Shown here piece by piece: positions 15,719-24,452 of a DNA stretch of 64,000 nt. This DNA is from CAVWGP01 sp963754645. Lineage in GTDB: Bacteria > Pseudomonadota > Alphaproteobacteria > Bin65. The position numbers were made by a program, and so were the translations under genes. The notes below the pieces were generated by a model. It was given only the letters and a program-made list of their open reading frames with translations, was not told where the DNA came from and searched no databases. The stretch lies in NCBI GenBank assembly GCA_963754645.1, contig CAVWGP010000011.1:310001-374000 (forward strand), given 5' to 3'. How positions within the stretch are numbered: the stretch's first letter is position 1; each line of letters opens with the position of its first letter.

Positions 15719-15720
15719 GG

Positions 15721-16521
15721 TCAGCTTCCCTTGAATTCGGGCTTGCGCTTGGCGACGAACGCCGCGATGCCCTCGGCGAAATCCGGCTCGGTGGCGCATT
15801 GCGCGAAGGATTCGGCCTCGCGCTGCAATTGGCTTTCGAGGCTGGAATTGAGCGAGCCGTTGAGCAATGCCTTGGTGCGGCCGTAGACGGCGGTCGGGCC
15901 GGCGGCCAGGCGCGCGGCGAATCTCGCGGTTTGCGCCTCGAGTTCGGCGGCGGGTACGACGCGATTGACCAAGCCCAGCCGCTCGGCCGTTGCCGCATCG
16001 AAGCGATCGCCGAGCAGGGCGATTTCCATCGCCTTCTTGTTGCCGACGATGCGCGGCAAGGCGAAGGTCGATCCGCCGTCGGGGCTGACGCCGATCAGGC
16101 TATAGGCCAGCGTGAAATAGGCATTGTCGGCCGCGATCGCGAGGTCGCAGGCCAGCATCAGGCTCAAGCCGAAGCCGGCCGCGGCGCCCGAAACGCTGGC
16201 CACCACGGGTTTCGGCATGCGGCGCAGGCTGACGATGATCGCGTGCACTTCGTGAATGAATCCCTCGAACTGAATCCGAGTCTCGCCGGCCGAGAGCTTG
16301 CCGAGATTTTCATGAAACCACTTCAAATCGCCGCCCGCCATGAAATGCTCGCCGCCGCGAATGACGACGCATCTGATCGTTTTGTCCTGCTCGGCGGCGA
16401 AAACGGCATCGCGCAGCGCCAGGGTCAACGTGCGGTCGAGCGCGTTGAGCGCCTTGGGGCGGTTCAGCACGACGGTGCGGACATTGTTCGCGGTCGACGT
16501 GAGGACGACGGCTTCGGACAT
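15721..16521 (-). CDS. Enoyl-CoA hydratase/isomerase (crotonase) family
   Basis: A 266-residue crotonase-fold enzyme. The oxyanion-hole segments are visible (VIRGGEHFMAGGDL and ASVSGAAAGFGLSLMLACDL), with SPDGGSTFALPRIVG as the second active-site loop and a Gly/Asp where hydratases have Glu, so hydratase or isomerase activity cannot be decided. Length is normal. It is the middle gene of the run haloalkane dehalogenase, crotonase, SDR. Confidence 0.88.
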   Translation of the reverse strand: MSEAVVLTSTANNVRTVVLNRPKALNALDRTLTLALRDAVFAAEQDKTIRCVVIRGGEHFMAGGDLKWFHENLGKLSAGETRIQFEGFIHEVHAIIVSLRRMPKPVVASVSGAAAGFGLSLMLACDLAIAADNAYFTLAYSLIGVSPDGGSTFALPRIVGNKKAMEIALLGDRFDAATAERLGLVNRVVPAAELEAQTARFAARLAAGPTAVYGRTKALLNGSLNSSLESQLQREAESFAQCATEPDFAEGIAAFVAKRKPEFKGS

Positions 16522-16586
16522 GCGGTTGGCTCCCGGCTGCTTGTCCGTTCTCTACACCGCCGGCGCGGCCTTGGCTACGCGCCGCG

Positions 16587-17465
16587 CTACGCCGGAACCG
16601 ACCGCATGAACGCCGCCAGCGCCGCGCCGATCTCGCGCGGAGAATCTTCCGGGATGAAGTGCAAGCCCTTGACCGTGACCTCGGTCTGGTTGGGAAAGCA
16701 GCGGCAGGTTTCGCGCTGCCGCCCCACCAGGATCGAGCCGGGATCGGCGTTGACGAACAATTTCGGCAGCGGCGAAGTTGCGAGCCACGACGCATAGGCC
16801 GCCGCGACCGCAACAACGTCTTTCGGCTCGCCGGCAATGGGAATCTGCCGCGGCCACGTCAATGTCGGCCGCCTGTCTTCGCCCGGCTCGCGAAACGGCG
16901 CGCGATAGACGTCGTGTTCCTCCGGCGCCAGCTTGCGCAGGATGGCGTTCGGCAGGATGCCTTCGACGAACATGTTCTTCTCAAGCACGATCTTTTCGCC
17001 CGCCGGCGAGCGCATGCCTTGGAAAATGCCGCGCGCGTTTTCCGGCCAATCGTCCCACGACGCGATCGGGCACACGATGGTTTCCATATAGGCGATGCCG
17101 CGCACACGATCCGCATGGCGCCGCGCCCAATCGAAGCCCAGCGCGCCGCCCCAATCGTGGCCCACGAGCACGACCGGCTCGCGCGGCAGCACGGCATCGA
17201 ACCAGGCATCGAGATAGCGCCGGTGATCGGCGAAGGTGTAGTTGCCGGCCGGCGCCCTGCCCGACTTTCCCATGCCGATGAGATCGGGCGCCAGGCAGCG
17301 CGCGCCGGGCAGAAGCGCGGGCATGACATTGCGCCAGAGGTAGGACGAGGTCGGGTTGCCGTGCAGGAACACGACCGCCCTGCCCTCGCCCGTATCGACG
17401 AAACTCATCGCGCTATCGAGCACGGGGATCGAGCGGCGCGGATGCGGGTCGGCGGATGAAATCAT
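16587..17465 (-). CDS. Haloalkane dehalogenase (HLD-II type), alpha/beta hydrolase
   Basis: A 292-residue alpha/beta hydrolase matching the DhaA/LinB pentad. Halide-binding Asn37 is in HGNPTSS and Trp105 is next to nucleophile Asp104 in GHDWGG. The acid is Glu128 in AYMETIVCP, and the base is His269 in GLHFIPEDSP. It would hydrolyse haloalkanes to alcohol and halide. The ATG at 17465 is preferred to an upstream TTG. It precedes the crotonase by 65 bases. No other dehalogenation genes are nearby, so the natural substrate is unknown. Confidence 0.85.
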   Translation of the reverse strand: MISSADPHPRRSIPVLDSAMSFVDTGEGRAVVFLHGNPTSSYLWRNVMPALLPGARCLAPDLIGMGKSGRAPAGNYTFADHRRYLDAWFDAVLPREPVVLVGHDWGGALGFDWARRHADRVRGIAYMETIVCPIASWDDWPENARGIFQGMRSPAGEKIVLEKNMFVEGILPNAILRKLAPEEHDVYRAPFREPGEDRRPTLTWPRQIPIAGEPKDVVAVAAAYASWLATSPLPKLFVNADPGSILVGRQRETCRCFPNQTEVTVKGLHFIPEDSPREIGAALAAFMRSVPA

Positions 17466-17538
17466 CGCAAGCGGTCCGGGCAAAGCCAAAGCCGCCGCGA
17501 TGATAGCGGCTTCGGCGGTGAAACCAAATCGCGGTTGC

Positions 17539-18768
17539 TCAGCGGCGGACGATGTCGTCTTCGGGATAGGCGCCGATCTTGTGAATCGCGAGATCGGCGC
17601 CTTCGAATTCCTCTTCCTCGCTCAAGCGGATGCCGACCGTGACCTTGAGGATGCCGTAGGCGATGCCGCCGGCGAGGAAGCCGAACACGGCGCCGCCGAG
17701 CGAGCCCACGACCTGGCCCCAAAAGCTGACGCCGCCGATGCCGCCCAGCGATGTGGCGCCGAAAATTCCGCACGCAATGCCGCCCCACAACCCGCACAAT
17801 CCGTGCAGCGGCCAGACGCCGAGCACGTCGTCGATCCGCCAGCGGTTTTGGCTGGCGTTGAAGGCGAACACGAACAGCGCGCCGGCGATGGCGCCGGTGG
17901 CCAGCGCGCCGATCGGGTGCATGACGCTCGATCCGGCGCAAACCGCGACGAGGCCCGCCAAGGGCCCGTTATGCACGAAGCCCGGATCCTTCTTGCCCGC
18001 CACCGTCGCCGCCAGCAAGCCGCCCGCCATCGCCATCAGCGAATTGACGGCGACGAGGCCGGTGATGTCGGATATTTTCTGCGCGCTCATGACGTTGAAA
18101 CCGAACCAGCCAACCGACAGCACCCAGGCGCCGAGCGCCAGGAACGGGATGTTCGACGGCGGAATGCCGACAACGTGCCCATCCTTGCGATAACGCCCGC
18201 GGCGCGGGCCCAGCAGCAAGACGGCGGCGAGCGCGGCCCAGCCGCCAATGCAATGGACGACGATCGAGCCGGCAAAATCGTTGAATTTCGCGCCGAAGGC
18301 AGCCTCGAACCATTTCTGCACGCCGAGGCGCTCGCCCCACATCATGCCCTCGAACACGGGATAAAACACCGCGACGATGGCGCCCGAAGCCACGACTTGC
18401 GGCCAGAATTTCGCCCGCTCGGCGATGCCGCCCGAGATGATCGCCGGCACGGCGGCGGCGAAGGTGAGCAGGAAAAAGAACTTCACCAGTTCGTAGCCGC
18501 TCTTGGCAAACGGGCTTTTTTCGGCGGCACCCGAGATCGTTGCCGCATTGGCGAAAAAATCGATGCCGTAGGCGATCGTGTAGCCGATAAAAAAATAGGC
18601 CAGGGTCGAGACGGCGAAATCGGTGAAAATCTTGATCAGGGCGTTGACCTGATTTTTCTTGCGCACCGTGCCGACTTCGAGAAAGGCGAAGCCCGAATGC
18701 ATCGCAAGCACCATGATGGCGCCCATTAGCACGAAGAATACATCGGTGCTTGTCTTGAATGTGTCCAT
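17539..18768 (-). CDS. Ammonium transporter, Amt family (1)
   Basis: A 409-residue integral membrane protein of the Amt family, with no signal peptide. It has the family's typical run of helices; recognisable stretches are LMGAIMVLAMHSGFAFLEVG, GAVFGFLAGGIAYGILK and the C-terminal tail EFEGADLAIHKIGAYPEDD. It differs in sequence from the second Amt gene upstream (19000), so it is not a recent duplicate. The Amt pair and glnK lie in one direction; 231 bases with a hairpin separate the two amt genes, so this one likely has its own promoter. Confidence 0.92.
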   Translation of the reverse strand: MDTFKTSTDVFFVLMGAIMVLAMHSGFAFLEVGTVRKKNQVNALIKIFTDFAVSTLAYFFIGYTIAYGIDFFANAATISGAAEKSPFAKSGYELVKFFFLLTFAAAVPAIISGGIAERAKFWPQVVASGAIVAVFYPVFEGMMWGERLGVQKWFEAAFGAKFNDFAGSIVVHCIGGWAALAAVLLLGPRRGRYRKDGHVVGIPPSNIPFLALGAWVLSVGWFGFNVMSAQKISDITGLVAVNSLMAMAGGLLAATVAGKKDPGFVHNGPLAGLVAVCAGSSVMHPIGALATGAIAGALFVFAFNASQNRWRIDDVLGVWPLHGLCGLWGGIACGIFGATSLGGIGGVSFWGQVVGSLGGAVFGFLAGGIAYGILKVTVGIRLSEEEEFEGADLAIHKIGAYPEDDIVRR

Positions 18769-18999
18769 TGCGTCTCCCCACGCGCCTCGAATTGCGGATC
18801 ACTTTTATGAAGCGTATGCGCAAAATAGAAGCAAGTATAAAACCGCACTGCGCAACCTTAGTCTTTTGCCTAAATATTGATCAGACGCCATTGCCATCAA
18901 AGAGCGCCAAGTTTTTGCTTGGCGCTCTTCGGTGAATTCGGCGCGCTTGGGGCGCGACGTAGCCCCAAAGCCAGTCAGCTTGATAAAATTAGATTTATT
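18769..18999 (-). other. Inter-amt gap with a hairpin and AT-rich leader
   Basis: Only 231 bases. It holds a stem-loop at 18900-18929 and an AT-rich stretch upstream of the second amt start. I looked for a sigma-54 -24/-12 pair with the right spacing and did not find a convincing one. Confidence 0.4.
18900..18929 (-). terminator. Stem-loop after glnK-amtB, probable terminator
   Basis: A perfect 12-base stem AAGAGCGCCAAG with a 6-base TTTTTG loop (plus-strand reading), 71 bases downstream of the amtB stop at 19000. The T-run after the stem on the minus strand is short, so intrinsic termination is probable, not certain. Confidence 0.65.
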
Positions 19000-20379
19000 C
19001 TAATGTATCGTCTCACCATGTTCCGCGAGATCGAGGCCCTCGCGTTCCTGATCCTTGGAGACGCGAAGCCCGACGACCACGTCGATCGATTTGAGCAACA
19101 CGAACGTCACCAGGGCGCACCAGAGGGCGGTGGCGAGCACGCCGTAGATTTGCGGCAACATCTGCCCGGCATTGCCGTCGATCCAGCCGACAGGGTCTTT
19201 GCTGCCGGTGATCGCCTTGGTGGCGAATACGCCGGTGAGCAAAGCGCCGACCATGCCGCCGATGCCGTGCACGCCGAAGACGTCGAGCGCGTCATCGACC
19301 TTGAGCATGCGCTTGAGCGAAGTGACGGCCCAATAGCACACCGCGCCGGCCGCGATGCCGATGACGAAGGCGCCGAGGACGCCGACATAGCCGCAAGCCG
19401 GCGTGATCGCGACCAGGCCCGCCACGGCGCCGGAAATAATGCCGAGCACGCTCGCCTTGCCGCGCGCGGCGCGCTCGATCGCGGCCCAGGTCAGCGCCGC
19501 GACCGCGGCGGCGAGGTGGGTCACGAGCATCGCCATGCCGGCGCTGCCGCCGGCGGCGACGGCCGAACCGGCGTTGAAGCCGAACCAGCCGACCCAGAGC
19601 AGCGCCGCGCCGGTGACGCTCAACGCCAGGTTGTGCGGCGCCATGTTCTCCGTGCCGTAGCCGATGCGCCTACCGAGCAGCAGCGCGGCGACGAGCCCGG
19701 CGACGCCGGCATTGATGTGCACGACCGTGCCGCCGGCGAAATCGAGCGCGCCGGCCTGAGCCAGCCAGCCGCCGCCCCAGACCCAATGCGCGACCGGCGC
19801 ATAGACCAGCAGCGCCCACAGGGCCGCGAAAATCAGCATCGCGCCGAACTTCATGCGATCGGTATAGGCGCCGACGATGAGCGCCGGCGTGATCGCGGCG
19901 AAGGTGAGCTGGAACATGACGAAGACCGATTCGGGAATGGCATTGGCCACCGTATCGACCGGCTGCTTCAGGCCGTCGGCGGCCAGTCCCTTGAGGAAGA
20001 ACTGCGCCAGGTTGCCGACATATTTTCCGTCGCCGGAGAAGGCCAGGCTATAGCCCGCGACGATCCAGACGACGCTGACGACGCAGCAAATCGCGAACAC
20101 GTGCATGATGACCGAGAGCACGTTTTTCTTGCGCACCATGCCGCCGTAGAACAAGGCGACGCCCGGGATCGCCATCATCAGGACCAGCGCGGTCGCGGTC
20201 AGCATCCAGGCCGTGTCGCCGGTATTGAGATCGGGCTTCGGCTTCGCCGGCGTGCCGGTCGTTTGCGCGAAAACGTCGCCGCAAACCGTGAAAATCAGCA
20301 ACGCCGCGGCAGCGGCGGACCAAGCGGCGATGGATCGTGCCCGCGGCGCCGGCGCTGTGTTCGCAAACAATGCCCTCAT
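19000..20379 (-). CDS. amtB: Ammonium transporter AmtB (glnK-linked)
   Basis: A 459-residue Amt channel with a cleaved signal peptide (AAALLIFTVCGDVFAQT), as in Gram-negative AmtB. Then come GDTAWMLTATALVLMMAIPGVALFYGGMVRKKN, the classic Amt first-helix region, and FNAGSAVAAGGSA in mid-protein. It conducts ammonium across the inner membrane and is blocked by GlnK at low nitrogen demand. The ATG at 20379 is chosen for the signal peptide. It begins 25 bases after glnK, which is the typical glnK-amtB operon. Confidence 0.95.
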   Translation of the reverse strand: MRALFANTAPAPRARSIAAWSAAAAALLIFTVCGDVFAQTTGTPAKPKPDLNTGDTAWMLTATALVLMMAIPGVALFYGGMVRKKNVLSVIMHVFAICCVVSVVWIVAGYSLAFSGDGKYVGNLAQFFLKGLAADGLKQPVDTVANAIPESVFVMFQLTFAAITPALIVGAYTDRMKFGAMLIFAALWALLVYAPVAHWVWGGGWLAQAGALDFAGGTVVHINAGVAGLVAALLLGRRIGYGTENMAPHNLALSVTGAALLWVGWFGFNAGSAVAAGGSAGMAMLVTHLAAAVAALTWAAIERAARGKASVLGIISGAVAGLVAITPACGYVGVLGAFVIGIAAGAVCYWAVTSLKRMLKVDDALDVFGVHGIGGMVGALLTGVFATKAITGSKDPVGWIDGNAGQMLPQIYGVLATALWCALVTFVLLKSIDVVVGLRVSKDQEREGLDLAEHGETIH

Positions 20380-20404
20380 TGCTATCCCCAATAGTGAATG
20401 TGTT

Positions 20405-20743
20405 TCAGATTGCGTCGCCGCCGGTTTCGCCGGTTCGGATGCGCAGCGCATGCTCGACATCGATGACGAATACCTTGCCGTCGCCGATCGTGCCTGTGGC
20501 GGCGGATTTCGCGATCGCTTCGACGGCGCGGTCGACGAGACCGTCGGCGACGACGGCTTCGAGCTTGATCTTCGGCACGAAGCTGATCGCGTATTCGGCG
20601 CCGCGATAAATTTCCGTATGGCCCTTTTGCCGCCCGAAGCCTTTGACTTCGCTCACCGTCATTCCTGTCACGCCCAGCCCGAGCAAGGCGTCGCGCACCT
20701 CTTCGAGCTTGAATGGCTTGATGATTGCCAGGATCAATTTCAT
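20405..20743 (-). CDS. glnK: Nitrogen regulatory PII protein GlnK
   Basis: A 112-residue PII protein. It begins MKLILAIIKPFKLEEVRDAL, has T-loop Tyr51 (GAEY) that is uridylylated by GlnD, and GDGKVFV..VEHALRIRTGE near the C-terminus. It is a trimeric sensor of 2-oxoglutarate, ATP and ADP that gates AmtB. It is transcribed with amtB from the sigma-54 type promoter at 20809-20825. PII lengths are 112, so it is complete. Confidence 0.96.
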   Translation of the reverse strand: MKLILAIIKPFKLEEVRDALLGLGVTGMTVSEVKGFGRQKGHTEIYRGAEYAISFVPKIKLEAVVADGLVDRAVEAIAKSAATGTIGDGKVFVIDVEHALRIRTGETGGDAI

Positions 20744-20808
20744 GCTGCGAATCTCCTGCTGCCAAGCGCCACGAAAGACAGCGCGCTCGAAGTGTCCGCG
20801 AAATAGGA

Positions 20809-20825
20809 TTCAAGAATCGTGCCAA
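20809..20825 (-). promoter_or_regulatory. Sigma-54 promoter of glnK-amtB
   Basis: On the minus strand TTGGCACGATTCTTGAA fits the -24/-12 consensus TGGCACG-N4-TTGCA, with GG and GA at the correct 10-base spacing. It lies ~65 bases upstream of the glnK start. This implies NtrC activation under nitrogen limitation, as in other proteobacteria. No clear NtrC site was seen upstream. Confidence 0.75.
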
Positions 20826-21011
20826 GAGCAATTTGTTGTTTTATCCAAACAAGTTAGCTGATAGACATGGACCCGAAACGTCGGCCGATAGGAATGCGGC
20901 AAAGTCGGCTGCCCACAATTTAAGCAGCCGGTATGCAATTGGCGCCGCTTGATCCGTCGTGCGCGCGGCTGTCAAATGCGCCGCGGCTTGAATTCGGAAC
21001 GGCGAGGCGGC

Positions 21012-22253
21012 ATGGCCGAGATGGGGCAGGGCGAGAAATTCGAATGCGCCATCGTCGGCGGCGGGATGGTCGGTGGAACGCTGGCGGTGGCGCTGGCTTC
21101 GGCCGGGATTTCCACCTGCCTGATCGACCGCGCCGCGCCCATCGCGCTCGCCGACGAAGCCTTTGACGGCCGCGCCTCGGCGATCGCGCATGCGTCGGAA
21201 CGCATGTTGGTGGCGCTCGGGCTGTGGGCGCGCATGACGCCCTATGCCGAGCCGATCCTCGACATCCGGGTCTCGGATGGGCCGTCGCTGCTGTTCCTGC
21301 ACTACGATCATCGCGACATCGGCGAGGCGCCGCTGGGCTACATCGTCGAGAACCGCGCGATCCGCCGCGCGCTCGCCCTGCGTTACGCGGCGCTCGATGC
21401 GCTGCGCGTCGTGGCGCCGGCGGAGGTGCGAGCCGTAACGGCGGAGCAGGGTGGGGCCACGATCGCGCTTGGCGATGGCCGCGCCTTGCGCGCCGATCTC
21501 GTGATCGCCGCCGACGGCGCCGACTCGCCGTTGCGCCGCGCCATGGCGATCCGCGCCACCGAATGGAAATATTGGCAGACCGGCATCGTGTGCACGATGG
21601 GGCACGAAAAGCCGCATCGCGGCGTGGCGCATGAGCGCTTCCTGCCCGCGGGACCGTTCGCCGTGCTGCCGATGTCGGACGATCCGGTGGAGGGCTACCG
21701 CTCATCGATCGTGTGGACAGAGCGCAGCGAACGCGTACCCATGTTCTTGAAGCTGAGCGACGCGGATTTCTCGCTCGAGCTAGAGCGCCGCTTCGGCGCC
21801 TGGCTCGGCGATGTGCGCATCTTGGGCAAGCGCTGGTCCTATCCGCTGCGCCTGCTGCATGCCGAGAACTACATCAAGCCGCGTTTCGCGCTGATCGGCG
21901 ACGCCGCGCACACCATACATCCGATCGCGGGGCAGGGACTTAATTTAGGGTTGCGCGACGTTGCCGCGCTCGGCGAGGTTCTCGCCGATGCCAAGCGCCT
22001 CGGCCTCGATCTCGGCTCGACCGCGGTGCTGGAGCGCTATCAGCGCTGGCGCCGCTTCGACAATATGGCACTCGCCGCCGTCACCGACGCGCTCAACCGG
22101 CTCTATTCGAACGACAGCGCGGCGCTGGCCCTGGTGCGCGATCTTGGCATGGCGGCGGTCAACCGGATGCCGCCGCTGAAACGCTTCTTCATGCGCCACG
22201 CCATGGGCACGGCGGGCGATCTGCCGCGGCTGCTCAAGGGCGAGGCGCTGTAA
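21012..22253 (+). CDS. UbiH/UbiF/COQ6-family FAD monooxygenase
   Basis: A 413-residue flavoprotein hydroxylase. FAD-binding GGGMVGGTLA lies near residue 17, the middle ADGADSPLRR motif and the GDAAHTIHPIAGQGLNLGLRD motif are all present. This family adds hydroxyl groups to the ubiquinone ring in an aerobic step. The ATG at 21012 fits the family N-terminus; GGGCAG precedes a second ATG at 21021. The regioselectivity (C1, C5 or C6) cannot be read from sequence. Confidence 0.9.
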   Translation: MAEMGQGEKFECAIVGGGMVGGTLAVALASAGISTCLIDRAAPIALADEAFDGRASAIAHASERMLVALGLWARMTPYAEPILDIRVSDGPSLLFLHYDHRDIGEAPLGYIVENRAIRRALALRYAALDALRVVAPAEVRAVTAEQGGATIALGDGRALRADLVIAADGADSPLRRAMAIRATEWKYWQTGIVCTMGHEKPHRGVAHERFLPAGPFAVLPMSDDPVEGYRSSIVWTERSERVPMFLKLSDADFSLELERRFGAWLGDVRILGKRWSYPLRLLHAENYIKPRFALIGDAAHTIHPIAGQGLNLGLRDVAALGEVLADAKRLGLDLGSTAVLERYQRWRRFDNMALAAVTDALNRLYSNDSAALALVRDLGMAAVNRMPPLKRFFMRHAMGTAGDLPRLLKGEAL

Positions 22254-22287
22254 AATTACCTGGGGCAGGATTGAGCTCGCCGCAATG

Positions 22288-22376
22288 GCGTAGGGGCGCG
22301 CCGCGCGCGCCCACCCTGTGCAGGGCACGGACTTCACGCATTGCATTCGCGGGGCGCATGCAATGCGCTCCTACGC
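22288..22376. repeat. MITE-like palindromic element, copy 2 (about 89 bp)
   Basis: Imperfect terminal inverted repeats: GCGTAGGGGCGC at the left and the complement of GCGCTCCTACGC at the right. An internal pair GCATTGCA and TGCAATGC forms another hairpin. The interior matches copy 1 at 4478-4564 (CCCTGT..GGCACGGACTTCACGC). It lies downstream of the hydroxylase gene in untranscribed space. Confidence 0.7.
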
Positions 22377-22412
22377 CGCGACGCCGCGCTCGATTCTGCA
22401 GCGCCAGTTACG

Positions 22413-23153
22413 TCAAGCCACCGTCCCGATCCCGCGCCCGCCATCGACTTGCAGGACCGCGCCGGTGACCCACGGCGCGGTCGCCAGATAAACCACCGCG
22501 TCGCCGATATCGGACGGTTCGCCGATGCGCTTCAGCGGGATCGTCGGCGCAACCGCGGCCATGCGCTTGGCATAGGCTTCTTCCGACATGCCTTGCGCCA
22601 TGTGCAGCTCGCTGCGCACGGCGCCGGGGCTGACGCAATTGACGCGCACGCCTTGCGGGCCGAGCTCGATGGCGAGTGCGCGCGTATAGGCTTCGACGCC
22701 GCCCTTGCTCGCCGTGTAGATCGAGACCGCGGGCATCGGATGCAGCACGAAGAGCGAGCCGACATTGACGATGGCGCCCTTGCTTTCGATCAGCGCCGGG
22801 ATCGCGGCCTGGCACATGTGGATCGTGCCGTAGAGATTAACGCCCAAGACATAGCCGATGTGCTCGTCGGTAATCTCGGAAATGCGCCGGTTTTGATTGA
22901 CGCCGGCGGCGTTGACCAGCACGTCGATGCGGCCGAGCTCGCGTTTGATGCGGGCCACGGTTTCGCGCACCGCCTTGGCATCGGCAACGTCGCAAGGGTA
23001 GGGGTGCATGCGCTCGCCGGGTTTGGGCGCCAGGCGCTCGGCGCGGCGGCCGAGCCCGGCGACGCTATAGCCTTCACGCATCAAAGACTCGGCGCAGGCG
23101 CGGCCGATGCCCGAGCCCGCGCCGGTGACGATGGCGACTTTCGCGCCGTTCAT
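22413..23153 (-). CDS. FabG-like SDR oxidoreductase
   Basis: A 246-residue classical SDR: TGAGSGIGRA (residues 10-19), NAAG, catalytic Ser and YTASK, and C-terminal VDGG. This is the 3-oxoacyl-ACP reductase/ketoreductase pattern. It is the last gene of the minus-strand run CnoX, LON-like, Trm112, DUF971, SDR, beginning 7 bases after the DUF971 stop. Substrate unknown. Confidence 0.88.
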   Translation of the reverse strand: MNGAKVAIVTGAGSGIGRACAESLMREGYSVAGLGRRAERLAPKPGERMHPYPCDVADAKAVRETVARIKRELGRIDVLVNAAGVNQNRRISEITDEHIGYVLGVNLYGTIHMCQAAIPALIESKGAIVNVGSLFVLHPMPAVSIYTASKGGVEAYTRALAIELGPQGVRVNCVSPGAVRSELHMAQGMSEEAYAKRMAAVAPTIPLKRIGEPSDIGDAVVYLATAPWVTGAVLQVDGGRGIGTVA

Positions 23154-23160
23154 GGCAACC

Positions 23161-23541
23161 TCATTTCTTCGCTCTGGGATCGCGGCTCAGGCCCTTGGCG
23201 GCAAGCGCGGCGAGATAGGCCTGCCACAGCGCGTCCTGGTTTTCACCGAGGCCGTAGAGATACTCCCAGGAAAAAATTCCGGTATCGTGCAGATCGTCGA
23301 ACTTGATGCGGATCGCGTAATTGCCGACCGGTTCGACCTCGAGAATGCCGACATGCTCGCGGCCCGCGACGACTTGTTTTTGGCTGGGACCGTGGCCCTG
23401 CACCTCGGCCGAGGGACTTTCGACGCGCAACAATTCGGCCGGATAGGAAAAACGCCTGCCATTGTCGAAATCGATTTCGAGGCGCTTTTCCGCTTTTTTC
23501 AGGCGAATTTCGACCGGCCAAAACTTGGTGCCGAAGCTCAT
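23161..23541 (-). CDS. DUF971-family protein
   Basis: A 126-residue protein of the DUF971 family (the N-terminal domain of gamma-butyrobetaine hydroxylases), with the typical strands RLEIDFDNGRRFSYPAELLR, VGNYAIRIKFDDLHDTGIFSWEYL. A role in iron-sulfur or metal handling has been proposed for the family; nothing in the sequence proves it here. It overlaps the Trm112 stop by four bases. Confidence 0.88.
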   Translation of the reverse strand: MSFGTKFWPVEIRLKKAEKRLEIDFDNGRRFSYPAELLRVESPSAEVQGHGPSQKQVVAGREHVGILEVEPVGNYAIRIKFDDLHDTGIFSWEYLYGLGENQDALWQAYLAALAAKGLSRDPRAKK

Positions 23542-23750
23542 CCCTTGCGCGGCCCTTCATCGACGGCGAGCGGGCGCGCTTCGTCCTGCAGCATGATCGG
23601 AATGCCGTCGCGGATCGGATAGGCTAACCCGGCGGCGTCGGAGATCAGCTCCTGTTTTTCGGAATCGTAGCGCAGGCGCGTATGCGTCACCGGGCAAACC
23701 AGGATTTCGAGCAGCTTGGGATCGACGGCGGCGGCTTTGGCTTCCGGCAT
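23538..23750 (-). CDS. Trm112-family protein (YcaR-like)
   Basis: A 70-residue small protein. LLEILVCPVTHTRLRYD and LAYPIRDGIPIML are the Trm112 signatures; homologues activate methyltransferases in eukaryotes, and bacterial ones are of unknown function. Only the first of the usual zinc-binding Cys residues is visible, as in many short bacterial members. The ATG at 23750 is chosen over a TTG-type start upstream. Operon with LON-like and DUF971 genes. Confidence 0.88.
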   Translation of the reverse strand: MPEAKAAAVDPKLLEILVCPVTHTRLRYDSEKQELISDAAGLAYPIRDGIPIMLQDEARPLAVDEGPRKG

Positions 23751-23758
23751 GACGGTCC

Positions 23759-24427
23759 TCAATTGAGATTGCGCTTGGTTTCGCCGGCGCCGGTCGCGGG
23801 CCCGCGCGCGCCCATGGCGAACAGCATGGTGAGAGTGCGGGCGCGTTCTTCGGCGCCGGGCGCTTCGAGCAAGGCCTGCTTTTCCGGCGGCGCAAAGGGG
23901 AACGAGGCGGCAAGGGCGTTGATCAGATCAAAAGTCGAAAGCTTTTCCACCGCCGGCCAGTCCGCGTCGTAATTGTTGCGCGCGAGAAACCCCTTAAAGG
24001 CATCGAGCAGCGCGGCGCGATCGGCGGTGGCGGATGCCGCCGCGTTGAAATCCTCGGCATAGGGCGCCCAATCGGCCTCGACGCGGCGATAGCCGCGCAT
24101 CAGCGGCAGCTCGCGTTTGATGGCGAAGCGGCCGAGTCCGGCGAGATCGATGATGTAGCGTCCATCGCCGGTTTCGCTGAACGACGTGATCTTGCCGGCG
24201 CAGCCGGTTTGGTAGATTTCGGGCCGGTCGGCGGGCGCGATGCGCTCCTTGATGCGCGGCTGAATCATGCCGATGAGGCGGTTGCCGCTCATCGCATCCT
24301 CGATCATCGCCCGATAGCGCGGCTCGAAAATGTTGAGCGGCAATTGGCCGCCGGGCAGCAGTAGCACGCCCTGCAACGGAAAGATCGGGATCGTGTTGGG
24401 CAGATCGGCGAAGGAAAGCGCTGTCAT
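23759..24427 (-). CDS. LON N-terminal substrate-binding domain protein
   Basis: A 222-residue protein carrying only the Lon N-terminal (PUA-like) domain: IPIFPLQGVLLLPGGQLPLN, then IFEPRYRAMIEDAM, IGMIQPR and GCAGKITSF. There is no ATPase or protease part. Function unknown; it is nearly always linked to the CnoX-type thioredoxin gene, as here (25 bases upstream). Confidence 0.92.
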   Translation of the reverse strand: MTALSFADLPNTIPIFPLQGVLLLPGGQLPLNIFEPRYRAMIEDAMSGNRLIGMIQPRIKERIAPADRPEIYQTGCAGKITSFSETGDGRYIIDLAGLGRFAIKRELPLMRGYRRVEADWAPYAEDFNAAASATADRAALLDAFKGFLARNNYDADWPAVEKLSTFDLINALAASFPFAPPEKQALLEAPGAEERARTLTMLFAMGARGPATGAGETKRNLN

Positions 24428-24452
24428 CGTTGTCGCCGCCCCGCCGCGCCGT

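Noticed and set aside
18800..18880. Possible sigma-54 promoter for the second amt gene
   Set aside because: GG and GC pairs occur but not at the required 10-base spacing.
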